The notes: generated by a model not told the origin, from the sequence alone. A stretch of 40,599 nt of DNA from Bacilli bacterium (GCA_024408235.1 JAKSVF010000016.1:1-40599); one strand, 5' to 3'. Positions 18,638 to 27,872 are shown, numbered from the stretch's first letter. Program-made: numbers and translations.

Positions 18638-18665
18638 ATTATACGTGCGTAAATTCTAGAGTCAA
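18638..18665 (-). promoter_or_regulatory. rpmF promoter
   Basis: The minus strand has TTGACT (18660-18665), 16 bases, then TATAAT (18638-18643), about 33 bases before the rpmF ATG. Confidence 0.85.
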
Positions 18666-18714
18666 CATATCTTCATACATTGTCTTAAAAATTCCGAATT
18701 CTTCCGATTGCATC

Positions 18715-19998
18715 TTAATCCGCTTTATTTGACATCGTATAAATTACGGGTTTAATCTCACCGTGAAGTGATCTATCAGAGTCCACTTCTACCAATAGGT
18801 AGTTACCTGTATGGCCGCGAGCCTTATGTCTCTTTTCGTCGTAATCTTCAAACAATACTTCGAGCTCTTGCCCGAAATACTTCGATTCATACTCCGCTCT
18901 AAGTTTCTTAGATAAGTCTAAGAGTCTATGGACCCTATCCTTCTTAACCGCTGGAGGAGTGTCTTTCATCCTAGCAGCCGGAGTTCCTTGTCTAGCACTG
19001 AATGGGAAGACGTGAATCTCAGCGAAGTTAGCCTTCTTGCAGAATTCCATTGTCTCAAGGAATTCTTCTTCCGTTTCTCCAGGGAAGCCGACAATAACAT
19101 CTGTTGTGATTGCTATATCCGGTCTAGCATTTCTAATCTTGTTTAACGTCTCTAAGAAGTATTTTGTGTCGTACTTGCGGTTCATTCTCTTCAAAACAGT
19201 GTCAGAACCGGACTGTAGAGGCATATGAAGATGGGAAACGATTGTTTTATTGTTCTTCAGCAAATTGAGCATCTTATCGTCTATTTCCGAGTCTTCTATT
19301 GAAGAGATTCTTAAACGATATAGGTCAGGGCAAGCTTTAACGATGTCTTCAAGCAAATCTCCCATCCTATAAGAGCCATCACCTAAATCTTTTCCATAAG
19401 CGGAAATGTGAACGCCTGTGATAACGATTTCCTTATAGCCTCTATCAACCATGCGAATAGCTTCGTGAATGGTGTTCTCTGGATCCCTGCTTCTGGAATT
19501 GCCTCTCAGGGTCGGGATGATGCAATATGTGCAATAGTTATCACAACCATCCTGCACTTTGAGGTATGCACGGGTGTTTTCCCCTGCCGAGACTTGACCC
19601 ATTTCTTCGAAAAGTTCGTTACGAACGCTTGGTTTAACATCGATTATCGGTTCTTTATTAGCGAGGAACGTATCGATGTATTCCGGTATTTTCTTACGAT
19701 TTGTGGTACCTAAAACAATATTCGCACCGCATTCTAGAGTCTCTTTTGCATGCGAGAATGAGTAGCAACCCATAACAACCAAAACAGCGTCAGGGTTAAT
19801 CGTCCTAAAATGCCTCGCGTGCTGCCTAGATTTCTTATCGGCCATTCCAGTGACTGAGCAGGTGTTCAAAACGATGACGTCGGCGTCTTCTGGATCATCC
19901 ACTGCCACATCGCCTCTTCTAGATAAAGCATCACGAAGTTGGTCGTTCTCGTAAGAGTTGACCTTGCAGCCTAAAGAAAACGTATAGAATCTAAGCAT
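18715..19998 (-). CDS. mtaB: MtaB, tRNA t6A37 methylthiotransferase
   Basis: Radical-SAM enzyme that adds a methylthio group to t6A at tRNA position 37. The 427 residues show the N-terminal cluster-binding cysteines (SLGCKVN about 10, NTCSVT about 47, MGCYS about 78), the radical-SAM triad DGCDNYCTYC (about 150-160), and a C-terminal TRAM domain (about 365-427). The N-terminal LGCKVN pattern favours MtaB over MiaB or RimO. It follows rsmE by two bases, matching the Bacillus yqeU-yqeV pair. The start ATG at 19998 is directly downstream of the rsmE stop. Confidence 0.95.
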   Translation of the reverse strand: MLRFYTFSLGCKVNSYENDQLRDALSRRGDVAVDDPEDADVIVLNTCSVTGMADKKSRQHARHFRTINPDAVLVVMGCYSFSHAKETLECGANIVLGTTNRKKIPEYIDTFLANKEPIIDVKPSVRNELFEEMGQVSAGENTRAYLKVQDGCDNYCTYCIIPTLRGNSRSRDPENTIHEAIRMVDRGYKEIVITGVHISAYGKDLGDGSYRMGDLLEDIVKACPDLYRLRISSIEDSEIDDKMLNLLKNNKTIVSHLHMPLQSGSDTVLKRMNRKYDTKYFLETLNKIRNARPDIAITTDVIVGFPGETEEEFLETMEFCKKANFAEIHVFPFSARQGTPAARMKDTPPAVKKDRVHRLLDLSKKLRAEYESKYFGQELEVLFEDYDEKRHKARGHTGNYLLVEVDSDRSLHGEIKPVIYTMSNKAD

Positions 19999-20000
19999 TC

Positions 20001-20723
20001 TTATTCAATCTCCTCCGCTAGCACGGAATGAACCGATGCCGCGAATATAGACGCGGTTTCCGCTCTCAATATTCTCTTTCCAAGAGAAATGAATGTGAAT
20101 CCGGCATCTTTAGCGAGTTCTACCTCTTCTGGAGAGAATCCGCCTTCAGGGCCGATTACAACGAGTGTTGTTTCGCCTTTCTTAAGGTCTTTTAAAGCTT
20201 CCTTCATTCCGATTGCGGTATGAGATTCGTTCTCATAGGCAAAGAATTTGTGGTCTGCCTCTATTTTCAAAATGTTTTTGTATGTTGATATTGGGAAAAC
20301 CTCAGGCACGACCGTGCGGCGTGATTGCTCGCTGGCGCCTTTAACGATTTTCTCCGCTCTTTCGAGTTTCTTCTCTTTGTCTTTCTCTTTTGGAAGTTCG
20401 ATGATGGTTCGCCTTGAGAGGAATGGTGCGAATGCGTTTACGCCTAACTCCGTTCCTTTCATATAAACCAGTTCATCATGTCCGCCTTTAAGGAGAGCGA
20501 AAGCCAAAATGAGGTTTGTCGGAAGTTCGACATCATCTTGATAAACTTCGATGACATCGATACTTGTAGGCTTAACGCTTGTGATTTCGCATTTGTATGT
20601 ATCACCTGCATAAACAACGTCAATCTGGTCTCCGACTTTACGTCTCATGACATTAAAAAGATGATGAAGATCTCCATCACCTAATATAGCTTTGTTGTTT
20701 TTTATCTCGCCGAAGAATCTCAT
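20001..20723 (-). CDS. rsmE: RsmE, 16S rRNA m3U1498 methyltransferase
   Basis: SPOUT-family enzyme that N3-methylates U1498 of 16S rRNA. The 240 residues carry an N-terminal PUA-like part (HHLFNVMRRKVGDQIDVV, about 20-40) and the SPOUT trefoil knot with IGPEGGFSPEEVELA (about 193-207) and SLGKRILRAETA (about 217-228). The start ATG at 20723 shares one base with the stop of the upstream gene (TAATG), so the three genes TM2 protein-rsmE-mtaB form an operon. In Bacillus prmA precedes rsmE; it is missing here. Confidence 0.96.
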   Translation of the reverse strand: MRFFGEIKNNKAILGDGDLHHLFNVMRRKVGDQIDVVYAGDTYKCEITSVKPTSIDVIEVYQDDVELPTNLILAFALLKGGHDELVYMKGTELGVNAFAPFLSRRTIIELPKEKDKEKKLERAEKIVKGASEQSRRTVVPEVFPISTYKNILKIEADHKFFAYENESHTAIGMKEALKDLKKGETTLVVIGPEGGFSPEEVELAKDAGFTFISLGKRILRAETASIFAASVHSVLAEEIE

Positions 20724-21163
20724 TAGATTAAGAGTTCTCCATCAGCGCCTTTGATATCAGGCTTTACGAAATATTTGATTGAGCATCCCGCATGGAACAA
20801 GAAGACTGCCGCGAATGGGATGACATATGAGAGGGCGTTTCCGACAAGACCAGGCACGACGAAGAATAAGAGAGTTCCTATTCCGCCTACGAGGATTAAA
20901 GTCACAAGAACTGACATAATGCCCTTCATTTTGAATCCTAAGTAGAAAGATGCCACGCCAAATGAACCCAAGAGCAACTCAAAAAGACCTGCAAGCTTCT
21001 TGGATTTGCTCTTATAAAGAGCCTCTCCTGTCACAGGGTCGACGAAAGATGTGATGTCTTTGGTCTTGTACTTCTGATCGATTGGGTCCTTCTCACCGCA
21101 ATGTGGGCAGATATCGAAGTCTTGGTTCGTGATTTTCGAACCGCAATATTTGCAAACTGGCAT
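20723..21163 (-). CDS. Zinc-ribbon membrane protein with TM2-like domain
   Basis: The 146 residues begin with a double zinc ribbon (CKYCGS at 4-9 and CPHCGEKD at about 19-26). After a linker come about three hydrophobic helices: a TM2-like pair (AGLFELLLGSFGVASFYLGF and MSVLVTLILVGGIGTLLFFV) and one more near 105-125. No catalytic motif is visible. It lies between dnaJ and rsmE, where Bacillus has prmA, and is translationally coupled to rsmE. The function is not known; TM2 proteins are small membrane proteins of mixed roles. Confidence 0.75.
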   Translation of the reverse strand: MPVCKYCGSKITNQDFDICPHCGEKDPIDQKYKTKDITSFVDPVTGEALYKSKSKKLAGLFELLLGSFGVASFYLGFKMKGIMSVLVTLILVGGIGTLLFFVVPGLVGNALSYVIPFAAVFLFHAGCSIKYFVKPDIKGADGELLI

Positions 21164-21231
21164 AGTTAATTCTCTCTTGTAGGATGGTGTGGTCCGAAGA
21201 GTTACCTCTTCCTTATTTTTAGTGTATCAAA

Positions 21232-21249
21232 TAGTCTAAAAATAGACTA
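21232..21249 (-). terminator. Weak hairpin after dnaJ
   Basis: TAGTCTA and TAGACTA (seven pairs, four-base loop) lie seven bases after the dnaJ stop, followed by only three Ts. It may end or only reduce the hrcA-dnaJ transcript. A second hairpin with a GTAA loop (21196-21211) follows before the TM2 gene. Confidence 0.45.
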
Positions 21250-21255
21250 GAACGA

Positions 21256-22362
21256 TTAGCGTTTCTTTGATTTGCCTTTCGTCTCAGCGCGGAACTGCTC
21301 AAGAAGCTCTTTCTGAGTTCTAGTTAGTTTCTCAGGTGTCTTTAGTTTCATGTGTAAGTATTGATCGCCAGGGTTTTTGGTTCTCAAATTCTTAACGCCT
21401 TTACCCTTGAGTTTTAAGATTGCATCAGGCTGTGTGCCGGATGGAATTTGGACAGAAACCGGGCCATAAACTGTATCAACCTGGATTTCATCGCCGAGTG
21501 CCGCGTCGACAAACGACATCGTGATATCCATATGGATATCATCGCCTTCACGTCTGAAGGTTGAATGATCCTTGACGTTGATTTCGACGTACAAGTCTCC
21601 ATTCTCGCCTCCATTGATTCCGCGCTCACCCTTGCCGGCAACGCGAATCTGTTGGCCGTTATTAATGCCAGCTGGAATCTGGACTTCGAGATCTTTATGA
21701 ACTCTCTTATATCCACTGCCGCCACATTCATGACAACGGTTTGTGACTTTCTTTCCGGTTCCATTACAATCTGGACATGATGAAGTTGATTCCATCGCGC
21801 CAAAGATTGTTCTTTGGGTTGTTCTAATCGTTCCGGTGCCATGGCATCTAGAACATGTGCAGACATCGCTAGGATTCTCAGCACCGCTTCCGTGACAGTG
21901 TGGGCACTGTTCATCATATGTTAATGGAATTGTGATCTTCTTGCCGTTGATCGCATCCATGAAGTCGATGCGAACGCGGTAAAGAGAATCATTTCCTTTT
22001 CTAGGACCTGTTGAGCGTCCTCTTGACTGTCTTGCTCCGCCACCGAAGAAGCTTGAGAAGATGTCTCCGAGGTCATCGGCTGAGAAGCCCTGTCCTCCGA
22101 ATCCTCCAGCGCCATATGGGTTTCCGCCTGCGCCTTGTTCAAATGCGGCGTGGCCAAACTGGTCATACTGAGCTCTCTTCTGGTCGTCTTTTAAGACGTC
22201 ATATGCTTCCTGAATCTCCTCGAATTTCTTTGGAGCGTCAGGGTCTTTGTTAATATCAGGGTGATACTGTTTAGCTAATTTACGATATGCGGACTTGATC
22301 TGGTCTGGCGTTGCGCCTTTAGAAAGCCCTAAAATCTCGTAATAATCTCTTTTAGTTGCCAT
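21256..22362 (-). CDS. dnaJ: Chaperone DnaJ (Hsp40)
   Basis: Co-chaperone that stimulates the DnaK ATPase and delivers unfolded protein. I start at the ATG at 22362 (MATKRDYYEILGLSKGA, 368 residues) because AAGGAGGG precedes it; an earlier ATG adds a non-conserved nonapeptide. The J-domain contains YHPDINKD (about 33-40), followed by a Gly-rich linker (about 75-120), four CxxCxGxG zinc repeats (CPHCHGSG, CSRCHGTG, CPDCNGTG, CHECGGSG; about 150-215) and the C-terminal substrate domains. It is the last gene of the CIRCE-controlled operon. Confidence 0.98.
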   Translation of the reverse strand: MATKRDYYEILGLSKGATPDQIKSAYRKLAKQYHPDINKDPDAPKKFEEIQEAYDVLKDDQKRAQYDQFGHAAFEQGAGGNPYGAGGFGGQGFSADDLGDIFSSFFGGGARQSRGRSTGPRKGNDSLYRVRIDFMDAINGKKITIPLTYDEQCPHCHGSGAENPSDVCTCSRCHGTGTIRTTQRTIFGAMESTSSCPDCNGTGKKVTNRCHECGGSGYKRVHKDLEVQIPAGINNGQQIRVAGKGERGINGGENGDLYVEINVKDHSTFRREGDDIHMDITMSFVDAALGDEIQVDTVYGPVSVQIPSGTQPDAILKLKGKGVKNLRTKNPGDQYLHMKLKTPEKLTRTQKELLEQFRAETKGKSKKR

Positions 22363-22391
22363 ACTACCCTCCTTATCTAAATAAGCCAAAT

Positions 22392-22412
22392 GGAGCTAGT
22401 ATAACTAGCCCC
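22392..22412 (-). other. Hairpin between dnaK and dnaJ
   Basis: GGGGCTAG and CTAGCTCC pair (one G-U) over a short loop in the 76-base dnaK-dnaJ gap. No T-run follows, so it is more likely an mRNA-stability or processing element than a terminator. Confidence 0.45.
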
Positions 22413-22438
22413 ATAAAGCTGCAATTGGTGTTTGTTAA

Positions 22439-24268
22439 TTAAGCGTTTTTGTCTGTGAAGTCAGCATCGACGACATCATCGTTTCTAGAAGATGACTGAG
22501 ACTGTGAGCCGTAGTCAGGTGCTGGTCCGCCCTGAGCGCCCTGATACTGTCCAGCCTGAGCTGCTGCATCTTCGAGTCTACCGACGATTTCTTTTAACTT
22601 CTCGATGTTGTCGGTCTTGAGTGCGCCTTCAGCTTCGTCTCTAAGAGCGGTGAGCTGTGACTTCTGCTGATCGTTGAGTTTGCCGCCATCTTCAGCAAGA
22701 GTTCTGTTGATCTGGTCAACATAGCCCTGAGCTTTGTTCTTGACTTCGATGTCGTTCTTTCTCTTTTCATCAGCTTCTTTGTTAGCTTCTGCTTCTCTGA
22801 CCATTCTATCGATATCTTCTTTTGAAAGGCCGTTTGAGCCTGAGATTGTGATATCAGCGACTTTCTGTGTCTTTAAGTCTTTTGCGGAGACCTTAACGAT
22901 ACCGTTAACGTCGATGTTGAATGTGACTTCGATCTGTGGTTCGCCACGTCTTGCTGGCTCGATTCCGCTTAACTGGAAGTGGCCGAGGAGCTTGTTGTCA
23001 TGTGCCATTGGACGCTCGCCCTGATAGACCATGATGTCGACTGCTGGCTGATTGTCTGCTGCTGTTGAGAAGACCTGTGATTTTGTTGTTGGGATTGTTG
23101 TGTTACGTGTGATGAGAGGTGTCATGACTCCACCGAGTGTTTCAATACCTAATGTTAATGGTGTGACATCGAGGAGTAAGACGTCTTTGACGTCTCCTGA
23201 TAAGACACCACCCTGGATTGCAGCACCCATAGAGACTGCTTCATCTGGGTTGACTTCGTAGTTGAGTTTCTTGCCGGTGATCTTTGCGACGAAATCCTGG
23301 ACGGCTGGCATACGGATTGAGCCACCGATCATGAGGACCTGGCCGATATCGCTATATGATAAGCCTGCGTCTCTCATTGCGTTTTCCATTGGGATTCTGC
23401 ATCTTTCGAGTAAGTTTCTTGTTAAATCCTGGAATTTAGCTCTTGAGAGTGTTCCTTCCCATGAGATAGGACCATTTGCGGACATACCGATGAATGGGAG
23501 GGAGATTGTTGTTTCAAGTGATGAAGAGAGTTCAATCTTTGCTTTTTCAGCAGCGTCGATGAATCTCTGGAGAGCCATCTTGTCTGTTAACTTAGCGCCG
23601 GTCTCGATCTGAATCTGAGCCTGGATCCAATCAGCGATTGCCTTATCCCAGTCATCGCCACCGAGCTTTGTGTCGCCGTTTGTTGACAAGACTTCGAATG
23701 TGCCATCACCGACATCAAGGATAGAAACGTCGAATGTACCACCGCCTAAGTCGAAGACTAAGACCTTTTCAGATTTATCTGAATTTAAACCATAAGCTAA
23801 GCATGATGCTGTAGGTTCGTTGATGATACGAACGACTTCAAGACCAGCGATTGTTCCTGCGTCCTTAGTTGCCTGACGCTGTGCATCGTTGAAGTATGCT
23901 GGAACTGTGATGACTGCTTTGTGGACTTCCTGTCCGAGGTGCTTTTCAGCATAGTTCTTCATGTAAGCTAAGACTTTTGAAGAGATTTCCTGAGGTGTGT
24001 AATCCTTATTTGTGCAGTTGATGTGGAACTTCTCTGCCGTTCCGATTGCGCGCTTTGCGGATTTGACTGTGTCAGGGTTTGTGATCATCTGACGCTTTGC
24101 GGCATTACCGACGATTTCTTCGCCTGAAGCCTTGAATGCGACGACTGATGGGCATGTGTTTGTGCCCTCTGGGTTTGGGATGACCTTAACTGTGCCATCT
24201 GCCTGAAGATATGAGATGACTGAGTTTGTGGTACCAAGGTCGATACCAACGATGATTTCTTTTGCCAT
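22439..24268 (-). CDS. dnaK: Chaperone DnaK (Hsp70)
   Basis: ATP-driven chaperone, 609 residues. The nucleotide domain (about 1-365) has [10 protein letters not shown] (phosphate 1), [12 protein letters not shown] (phosphate 2) and [12 protein letters not shown] (adenosine). The interdomain linker is [13 protein letters not shown], followed by the beta-sandwich and helical lid. The tail is Gln/Gly-rich and ends [12 protein letters not shown], the usual bacterial acidic terminus. It lies 14 bases after grpE. The upstream CIRCE sites indicate heat-shock control by HrcA. Confidence 0.99.
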   Translation of the reverse strand: MAKEIIVGIDLGTTNSVISYLQADGTVKVIPNPEGTNTCPSVVAFKASGEEIVGNAAKRQMITNPDTVKSAKRAIGTAEKFHINCTNKDYTPQEISSKVLAYMKNYAEKHLGQEVHKAVITVPAYFNDAQRQATKDAGTIAGLEVVRIINEPTASCLAYGLNSDKSEKVLVFDLGGGTFDVSILDVGDGTFEVLSTNGDTKLGGDDWDKAIADWIQAQIQIETGAKLTDKMALQRFIDAAEKAKIELSSSLETTISLPFIGMSANGPISWEGTLSRAKFQDLTRNLLERCRIPMENAMRDAGLSYSDIGQVLMIGGSIRMPAVQDFVAKITGKKLNYEVNPDEAVSMGAAIQGGVLSGDVKDVLLLDVTPLTLGIETLGGVMTPLITRNTTIPTTKSQVFSTAADNQPAVDIMVYQGERPMAHDNKLLGHFQLSGIEPARRGEPQIEVTFNIDVNGIVKVSAKDLKTQKVADITISGSNGLSKEDIDRMVREAEANKEADEKRKNDIEVKNKAQGYVDQINRTLAEDGGKLNDQQKSQLTALRDEAEGALKTDNIEKLKEIVGRLEDAAAQAGQYQGAQGGPAPDYGSQSQSSSRNDDVVDADFTDKNA

Positions 24269-24282
24269 AATTTATATTCTCC

Positions 24283-24918
24283 TTAGGCGTTATGCGCCTC
24301 TTCTTTATCTGAAGCAGGTTCTTCTGCTTTAATTTCTTTGTGTTTGCTTACGATAACCATTGCGGCTTTAACGAGTCTGTCATGAAGCTTGTAACCTTTG
24401 CTTGCGACCTTAACGACAACGTTTGCCTTTTCGTTATCTTCCACTTCGACTATGTCGACCGCTTGCATTGAGTGAGGGTCGAATTCAGCTCCAACGGCCG
24501 GCTCAATCTCGCTTACGCCTTCGCTATCAAGCGCGGATTTTATCTGATTGTAGATGTATTGGAATCCGATTTGATAGTTCTTGGCCTCATCTGAGTTAGG
24601 CGTTGGCTGAAGAGCGTAGTAGAAGCAATCGAGCGCAGGGATGAGATTCTCAAGGAATCCTTCTGCTCTATACTTGATGGCATTCTGATGGTCAGCAGCA
24701 AGGGATTTGCGTAAGTTCTGAGTATCAGCGTATGCCGTGTAGTATGCGTTTTTCCATTTCTCCACTTCCTCTTTCTGGGTTTTCTGATCAGCGAGCATCT
24801 TCTCGTAATCAGGTCTGAGAACGTGGACGTATTTATCTTCTTCCTCTTTAGGAGTTTCAGTTTTTACTTCTTCTTCGAGGTTTGTTTCTTCGTTGTTGTC
24901 TTTCTTTTTGTTGAACAC
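24283..24918 (-). CDS. grpE: GrpE, DnaK nucleotide exchange factor
   Basis: The 211-residue homodimer subunit releases ADP from DnaK. The charged N-terminus (about 1-45) precedes a long coiled-coil helix (about 45-100) and the C-terminal beta wing with SEGVSEIEPAVGAEFDPHSMQAV (about 133-157) and SKGYKLHDRLVKAAMVIV. The start is a GTG at 24918, supported by AAAGGAGA eight bases upstream; it lies 55 bases inside the hrcA coding region in another frame. That long overlap is unusual for this operon. Confidence 0.96.
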   Translation of the reverse strand: MFNKKKDNNEETNLEEEVKTETPKEEEDKYVHVLRPDYEKMLADQKTQKEEVEKWKNAYYTAYADTQNLRKSLAADHQNAIKYRAEGFLENLIPALDCFYYALQPTPNSDEAKNYQIGFQYIYNQIKSALDSEGVSEIEPAVGAEFDPHSMQAVDIVEVEDNEKANVVVKVASKGYKLHDRLVKAAMVIVSKHKEIKAEEPASDKEEAHNA

Positions 24919-25952
24919 GATTTGTCTCCTTTCTCTTCCTGAGAGAAGTAGCTAGCTAATTCCTCAGCGAAGTATTTCATGGTGGAAACGACTTTGTCGT
25001 AATCCATACGTGTTGGTCCGAGGACCGTGATGATTGCGTTTGGGATTCCAGGAACATCAACCTTAGTAGATACTAGGGCGAGATCCCCTGTCTCATCTTT
25101 TCCTTTCATTCCGATTTGGAGTGATACGTTACCCGATTGAGAGAGGTCTGCCGCATTGAGGATTCCTCTCACTCTTTCCTTATCATCAAGGAATGAGAGC
25201 AACGCTCTCAACTTATCAGCGTCGTTTGCGAATTCCGGCTGATTATAAAGGGATTCTTTGCCATAGACCGACATCCTATCTCGGGCAAATTTGGAGAAGA
25301 CAGCGATGATCGCCTGATAGATGAGTTCTTGTCCCATCATGTAATCATTTAGCGCCGGCTTCATGGCTTCCATCTTCTGGACCACTTCAGCAACTGAAGT
25401 TCCGCAGAGACGGTCATTCAGCAATTTGACTGTCTTAACCACATCCGACATCTTCGATCCCTTTTCGATGAGGAATGTCTTGTTCTCAACATAGCCTTTA
25501 TCGGTGACGAACACCGCTGTTGCGGTTGTTTCGCTGATTGGGATGATCTGAATTGAGACAAGTTTCTCTTCATCTGCATTCTGTCCGATGACGGCTGATG
25601 CAAGGTGTGTCATGTCAGATAGAATCTCGCAGGATTCTTTTAGGACTTCTTCTATCGATTTGGATTTTTCCGATAAGAGTGTCTGCAGGGCATTCTTTGC
25701 TTCTTCATCGACTCCGCCAGTTCTAAGGTTCTCGACATAATACTGATAGCCTTTCTCTGATGGGACACGACCACTTGATGTGTGCGTCTTTTCAAGATAG
25801 CCATCTCTTTCTAGGGCGAGCATCTCGTTTCTGATGGTTGCTGAGCTAACTTCGAGGGCGTAGGCCTCCATGAGTGTCTTAGAACCAACAGGCTGGGCGG
25901 TTTTGATGAAGTACTCGACGATAAGCTTCAATATTTCATCGCGTCTTGTCAT
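24864..25952 (-). CDS. hrcA: Heat-inducible repressor HrcA
   Basis: HrcA represses the dnaK operon by binding CIRCE. The 362 residues have the N-terminal winged helix (RDEILKLIVEYFIKTAQPVGSKTL; SATIRNEMLALERDGYLEKTHTSSGRVPSEKGYQYYVE, about 3-70), the dimerisation and inserted domains, and the end VLGPTRMDYDKVVSTMKYFAEELASYF (about 310-336). After that a Lys/Thr-rich tail of about 20 residues is translated through the start of grpE. The SD is AGGAGGC before the ATG at 25952. It is autoregulated by the two CIRCE sites upstream. Confidence 0.97.
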   Translation of the reverse strand: MTRRDEILKLIVEYFIKTAQPVGSKTLMEAYALEVSSATIRNEMLALERDGYLEKTHTSSGRVPSEKGYQYYVENLRTGGVDEEAKNALQTLLSEKSKSIEEVLKESCEILSDMTHLASAVIGQNADEEKLVSIQIIPISETTATAVFVTDKGYVENKTFLIEKGSKMSDVVKTVKLLNDRLCGTSVAEVVQKMEAMKPALNDYMMGQELIYQAIIAVFSKFARDRMSVYGKESLYNQPEFANDADKLRALLSFLDDKERVRGILNAADLSQSGNVSLQIGMKGKDETGDLALVSTKVDVPGIPNAIITVLGPTRMDYDKVVSTMKYFAEELASYFSQEEKGDKSCSTKRKTTTKKQTSKKK

Positions 25953-25964
25953 ATTGCCTCCTTT

Positions 25965-25991
25965 TTAGCAGTCCCGTTATCTGGGTGCTAA
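25965..25991 (-). promoter_or_regulatory. CIRCE operator, promoter-proximal copy
   Basis: On the minus strand TTAGCACCC, nine bases, GACTGCTAA: the canonical 9-9-9 geometry with one mismatch per arm to the consensus arms TTAGCACTC and GAGTGCTAA. It lies just downstream of the -10 box and 12 bases before the hrcA ATG. Confidence 0.88.
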
Positions 25992-25996
25992 TCCAA

Positions 25997-26024
25997 ATTA
26001 TAGGAAAAGTTTTAGCACTGTCAA
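25997..26024 (-). promoter_or_regulatory. Sigma-A promoter of hrcA-grpE-dnaK-dnaJ
   Basis: The minus strand has TTGACA (26019-26024), 16 bases, TATAAT (25997-26002), both perfect hexamers. The -35 box is inside the distal CIRCE copy. Confidence 0.92.
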
Positions 26025-26039
26025 GGGGGTGAGTGCTAA
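26012..26039 (-). promoter_or_regulatory. CIRCE operator, distal copy with a 10-base spacer
   Basis: On the minus strand TTAGCACTC, ten bases, CAGTGCTAA. The arms match CIRCE well, but the gap is one base longer than usual and the ninth pair is lost. It covers the -35 box. Confidence 0.88.
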
Positions 26040-26089
26040 AAAATGCTAAATTCAAAAATACTTTTATATATAAAGATTAAATAAGGATA

Positions 26090-26117
26090 AGAAAAACGAG
26101 GCCGTTTCCAACCTCGT
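26090..26117 (-). terminator. Terminator after the 26128-27786 lipoprotein gene
   Basis: On the minus strand ACGAGG (26112-26117) pairs with CCTCGT (26096-26101), followed by TTTTTCTT. It insulates the hrcA promoter region. Confidence 0.8.
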
Positions 26118-26127
26118 TCATCAATTT

Positions 26128-27786
26128 TTAGATCTTTGTTCCGTAAACCCTGGCGATGACGTAGCTGCCTCTTTTTGCGTATAGGACGCCATTTTCCCAT
26201 TTTGCATTAGGATCATTTGTCTCTTGTATTTCAACGTTGTCTACATGGAACTTATCCGTTAAATAAGCTCCGTTCTCCCAATGATTATAATCCCATGTTG
26301 CATAATCAATTCTTCCGTCTTCTGTAGCTTCTCTAGTTCCGTAAAGAGTTCCACCGTTATTACCGACACGTATAGAATACTTGTCGCTTGCGGCATTTCT
26401 TCCGAAACGTTCAGCAATTACTACTACCTCATTAGCATTCTTTGCCTTTGGCTCGCAGTAATATGTCATTGGGTATGACTTATACTCAAATTCAGTGACA
26501 GGCTTTGTCATTTCCTTATCAAGGAAGAATTCCGTGCCTTCTAACTGCGCATATGGAAGCTTGGCAGGAGCGGTCTGACCGACGCTAGCATCCTGCGAGA
26601 AAAGCAATGTGTCATTTGGAGTCTTCATGCGGACTACGCCGTTTTTCTCAGAGAGAACATAGGTGACATCTTTTTTTGAAGGTTTGTATTCGTCGTCATA
26701 TGTCATGGAGAATTTGCTCTCGAGCCCTTCTTCAACGTGCATCTTATAATCCGTCTTGAGTCCCTTGATATCAAAGTCAGCGGCCAAACCTGCCTTGCAT
26801 GAGATCAACTGGTCTTTTGAATAGTGAGCCTCAAATGTATAGACCACATCATATTTTGCATCTTTAACACCTTCGACTGAGCCTTTTGATTCGGTTGAGC
26901 CGATTCCCTGATAATGGCAATCAAACTGAAGGCTCAAATAATTGTCCTTAACCGCGCTCTTCTGTTCCTCATAATGAGAGGTGAACAATGGCATGATGTA
27001 GGATTCATCAAGCATTTCCGAGATTCCGGCTAAGTTTTCAAGAAGGCATTCTGATAAGTCTGCCCAAGTTGATGGAATACCATCATTATCTCCGCCTGTA
27101 ATTCCCAAGGATGGGTCGAAGAATGGCAGTTCTATATCATAAACGACTTCTTCAAGTGAGTACGAATTTTCGATGTGTCCTTTAGACAATGGTCTATATC
27201 TAGCAGGATCGGTTGTTCTGCCTTCGTCAAATGAATAGAAAGTCTGGGTTCCATCTTCCGCCGTATCAACAAATTCTTCAGATGATTCGACAACCAATTT
27301 GCCAGAACTATTCGGGTGTTTCTCTGTTCCGATTTTGTAGTAATTGTTCTTTCCGTCTGTTGAAACATAGCTATATGATGACTCAACCATCGACTGTTTC
27401 ATACCGGACATTTCCATTTCCTGAACGACATTAAATCCGGTGTCCACGGTGAATGGAGAACCGACGCTGATATCGAACATCTTCCCTCTTAAAGCGAGGA
27501 ATTTTGTGTACTCCTGATTAAAATCAGCGGTCTCTTTTGCCTCAGAAGATGATGTCTTATTGCTTGATGAGACAACTTCTGATGTCTTTGTCTCTGATGA
27601 TGTCTTTTCTGAAGTGACCGGAGCCTCAGATGTTACTTTTTCTGAAGTGGCTGGAGTCTCTGAAGTAACCATTTCGCTTGTGGTTGGCTCTTCAGCGCTT
27701 GAGACTGGTTTATCGTTTTTGCCTTTTCCGCAGGCTGCGAGAAGAGTCGCTGCGGCTAATAAGGCTATTAACTTTGTGTTTTTCAT
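26128..27786 (-). CDS. Lipoprotein with Ser/Thr-Glu repeat linker, unknown function
   Basis: The 552 residues start with a clear lipoprotein signal (MKNTKLIALLAAATLLAAC, lipobox LAAC, Cys19). About residues 27-85 are a low-complexity linker of TSE/VTSE/SSE repeats, as in wall-spanning lipoproteins of Gram-positive relatives. The remaining 460 residues are probably mostly beta-strand, with many Tyr and Asp, and I do not recognise the fold. The SD (GAGGAG) precedes the ATG. TATAAT at 27815-27820 on the minus strand is a probable -10 with a poor -35. It lies between the hydrolase and hrcA as a single-gene unit with its own terminator. Confidence 0.8.
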   Translation of the reverse strand: MKNTKLIALLAAATLLAACGKGKNDKPVSSAEEPTTSEMVTSETPATSEKVTSEAPVTSEKTSSETKTSEVVSSSNKTSSSEAKETADFNQEYTKFLALRGKMFDISVGSPFTVDTGFNVVQEMEMSGMKQSMVESSYSYVSTDGKNNYYKIGTEKHPNSSGKLVVESSEEFVDTAEDGTQTFYSFDEGRTTDPARYRPLSKGHIENSYSLEEVVYDIELPFFDPSLGITGGDNDGIPSTWADLSECLLENLAGISEMLDESYIMPLFTSHYEEQKSAVKDNYLSLQFDCHYQGIGSTESKGSVEGVKDAKYDVVYTFEAHYSKDQLISCKAGLAADFDIKGLKTDYKMHVEEGLESKFSMTYDDEYKPSKKDVTYVLSEKNGVVRMKTPNDTLLFSQDASVGQTAPAKLPYAQLEGTEFFLDKEMTKPVTEFEYKSYPMTYYCEPKAKNANEVVVIAERFGRNAASDKYSIRVGNNGGTLYGTREATEDGRIDYATWDYNHWENGAYLTDKFHVDNVEIQETNDPNAKWENGVLYAKRGSYVIARVYGTKI

Positions 27787-27872
27787 AATCGTTACTCCTC
27801 TTTGATAACCGAAAATTATAGAACTAAGTTTTCAGGAAGAAAATAATACTTTTGGGTGATATTTTATAGTTT

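Noticed and set aside
18639..18713. 24-codon minus-strand ORF directly after mtaB
   Set aside because: It overlaps the strong rpmF promoter and has no SD; probably chance.
21414..21917. 167-residue minus-strand frame inside dnaJ
   Set aside because: Same-strand shadow frame of dnaJ, with no own start signal or family features.
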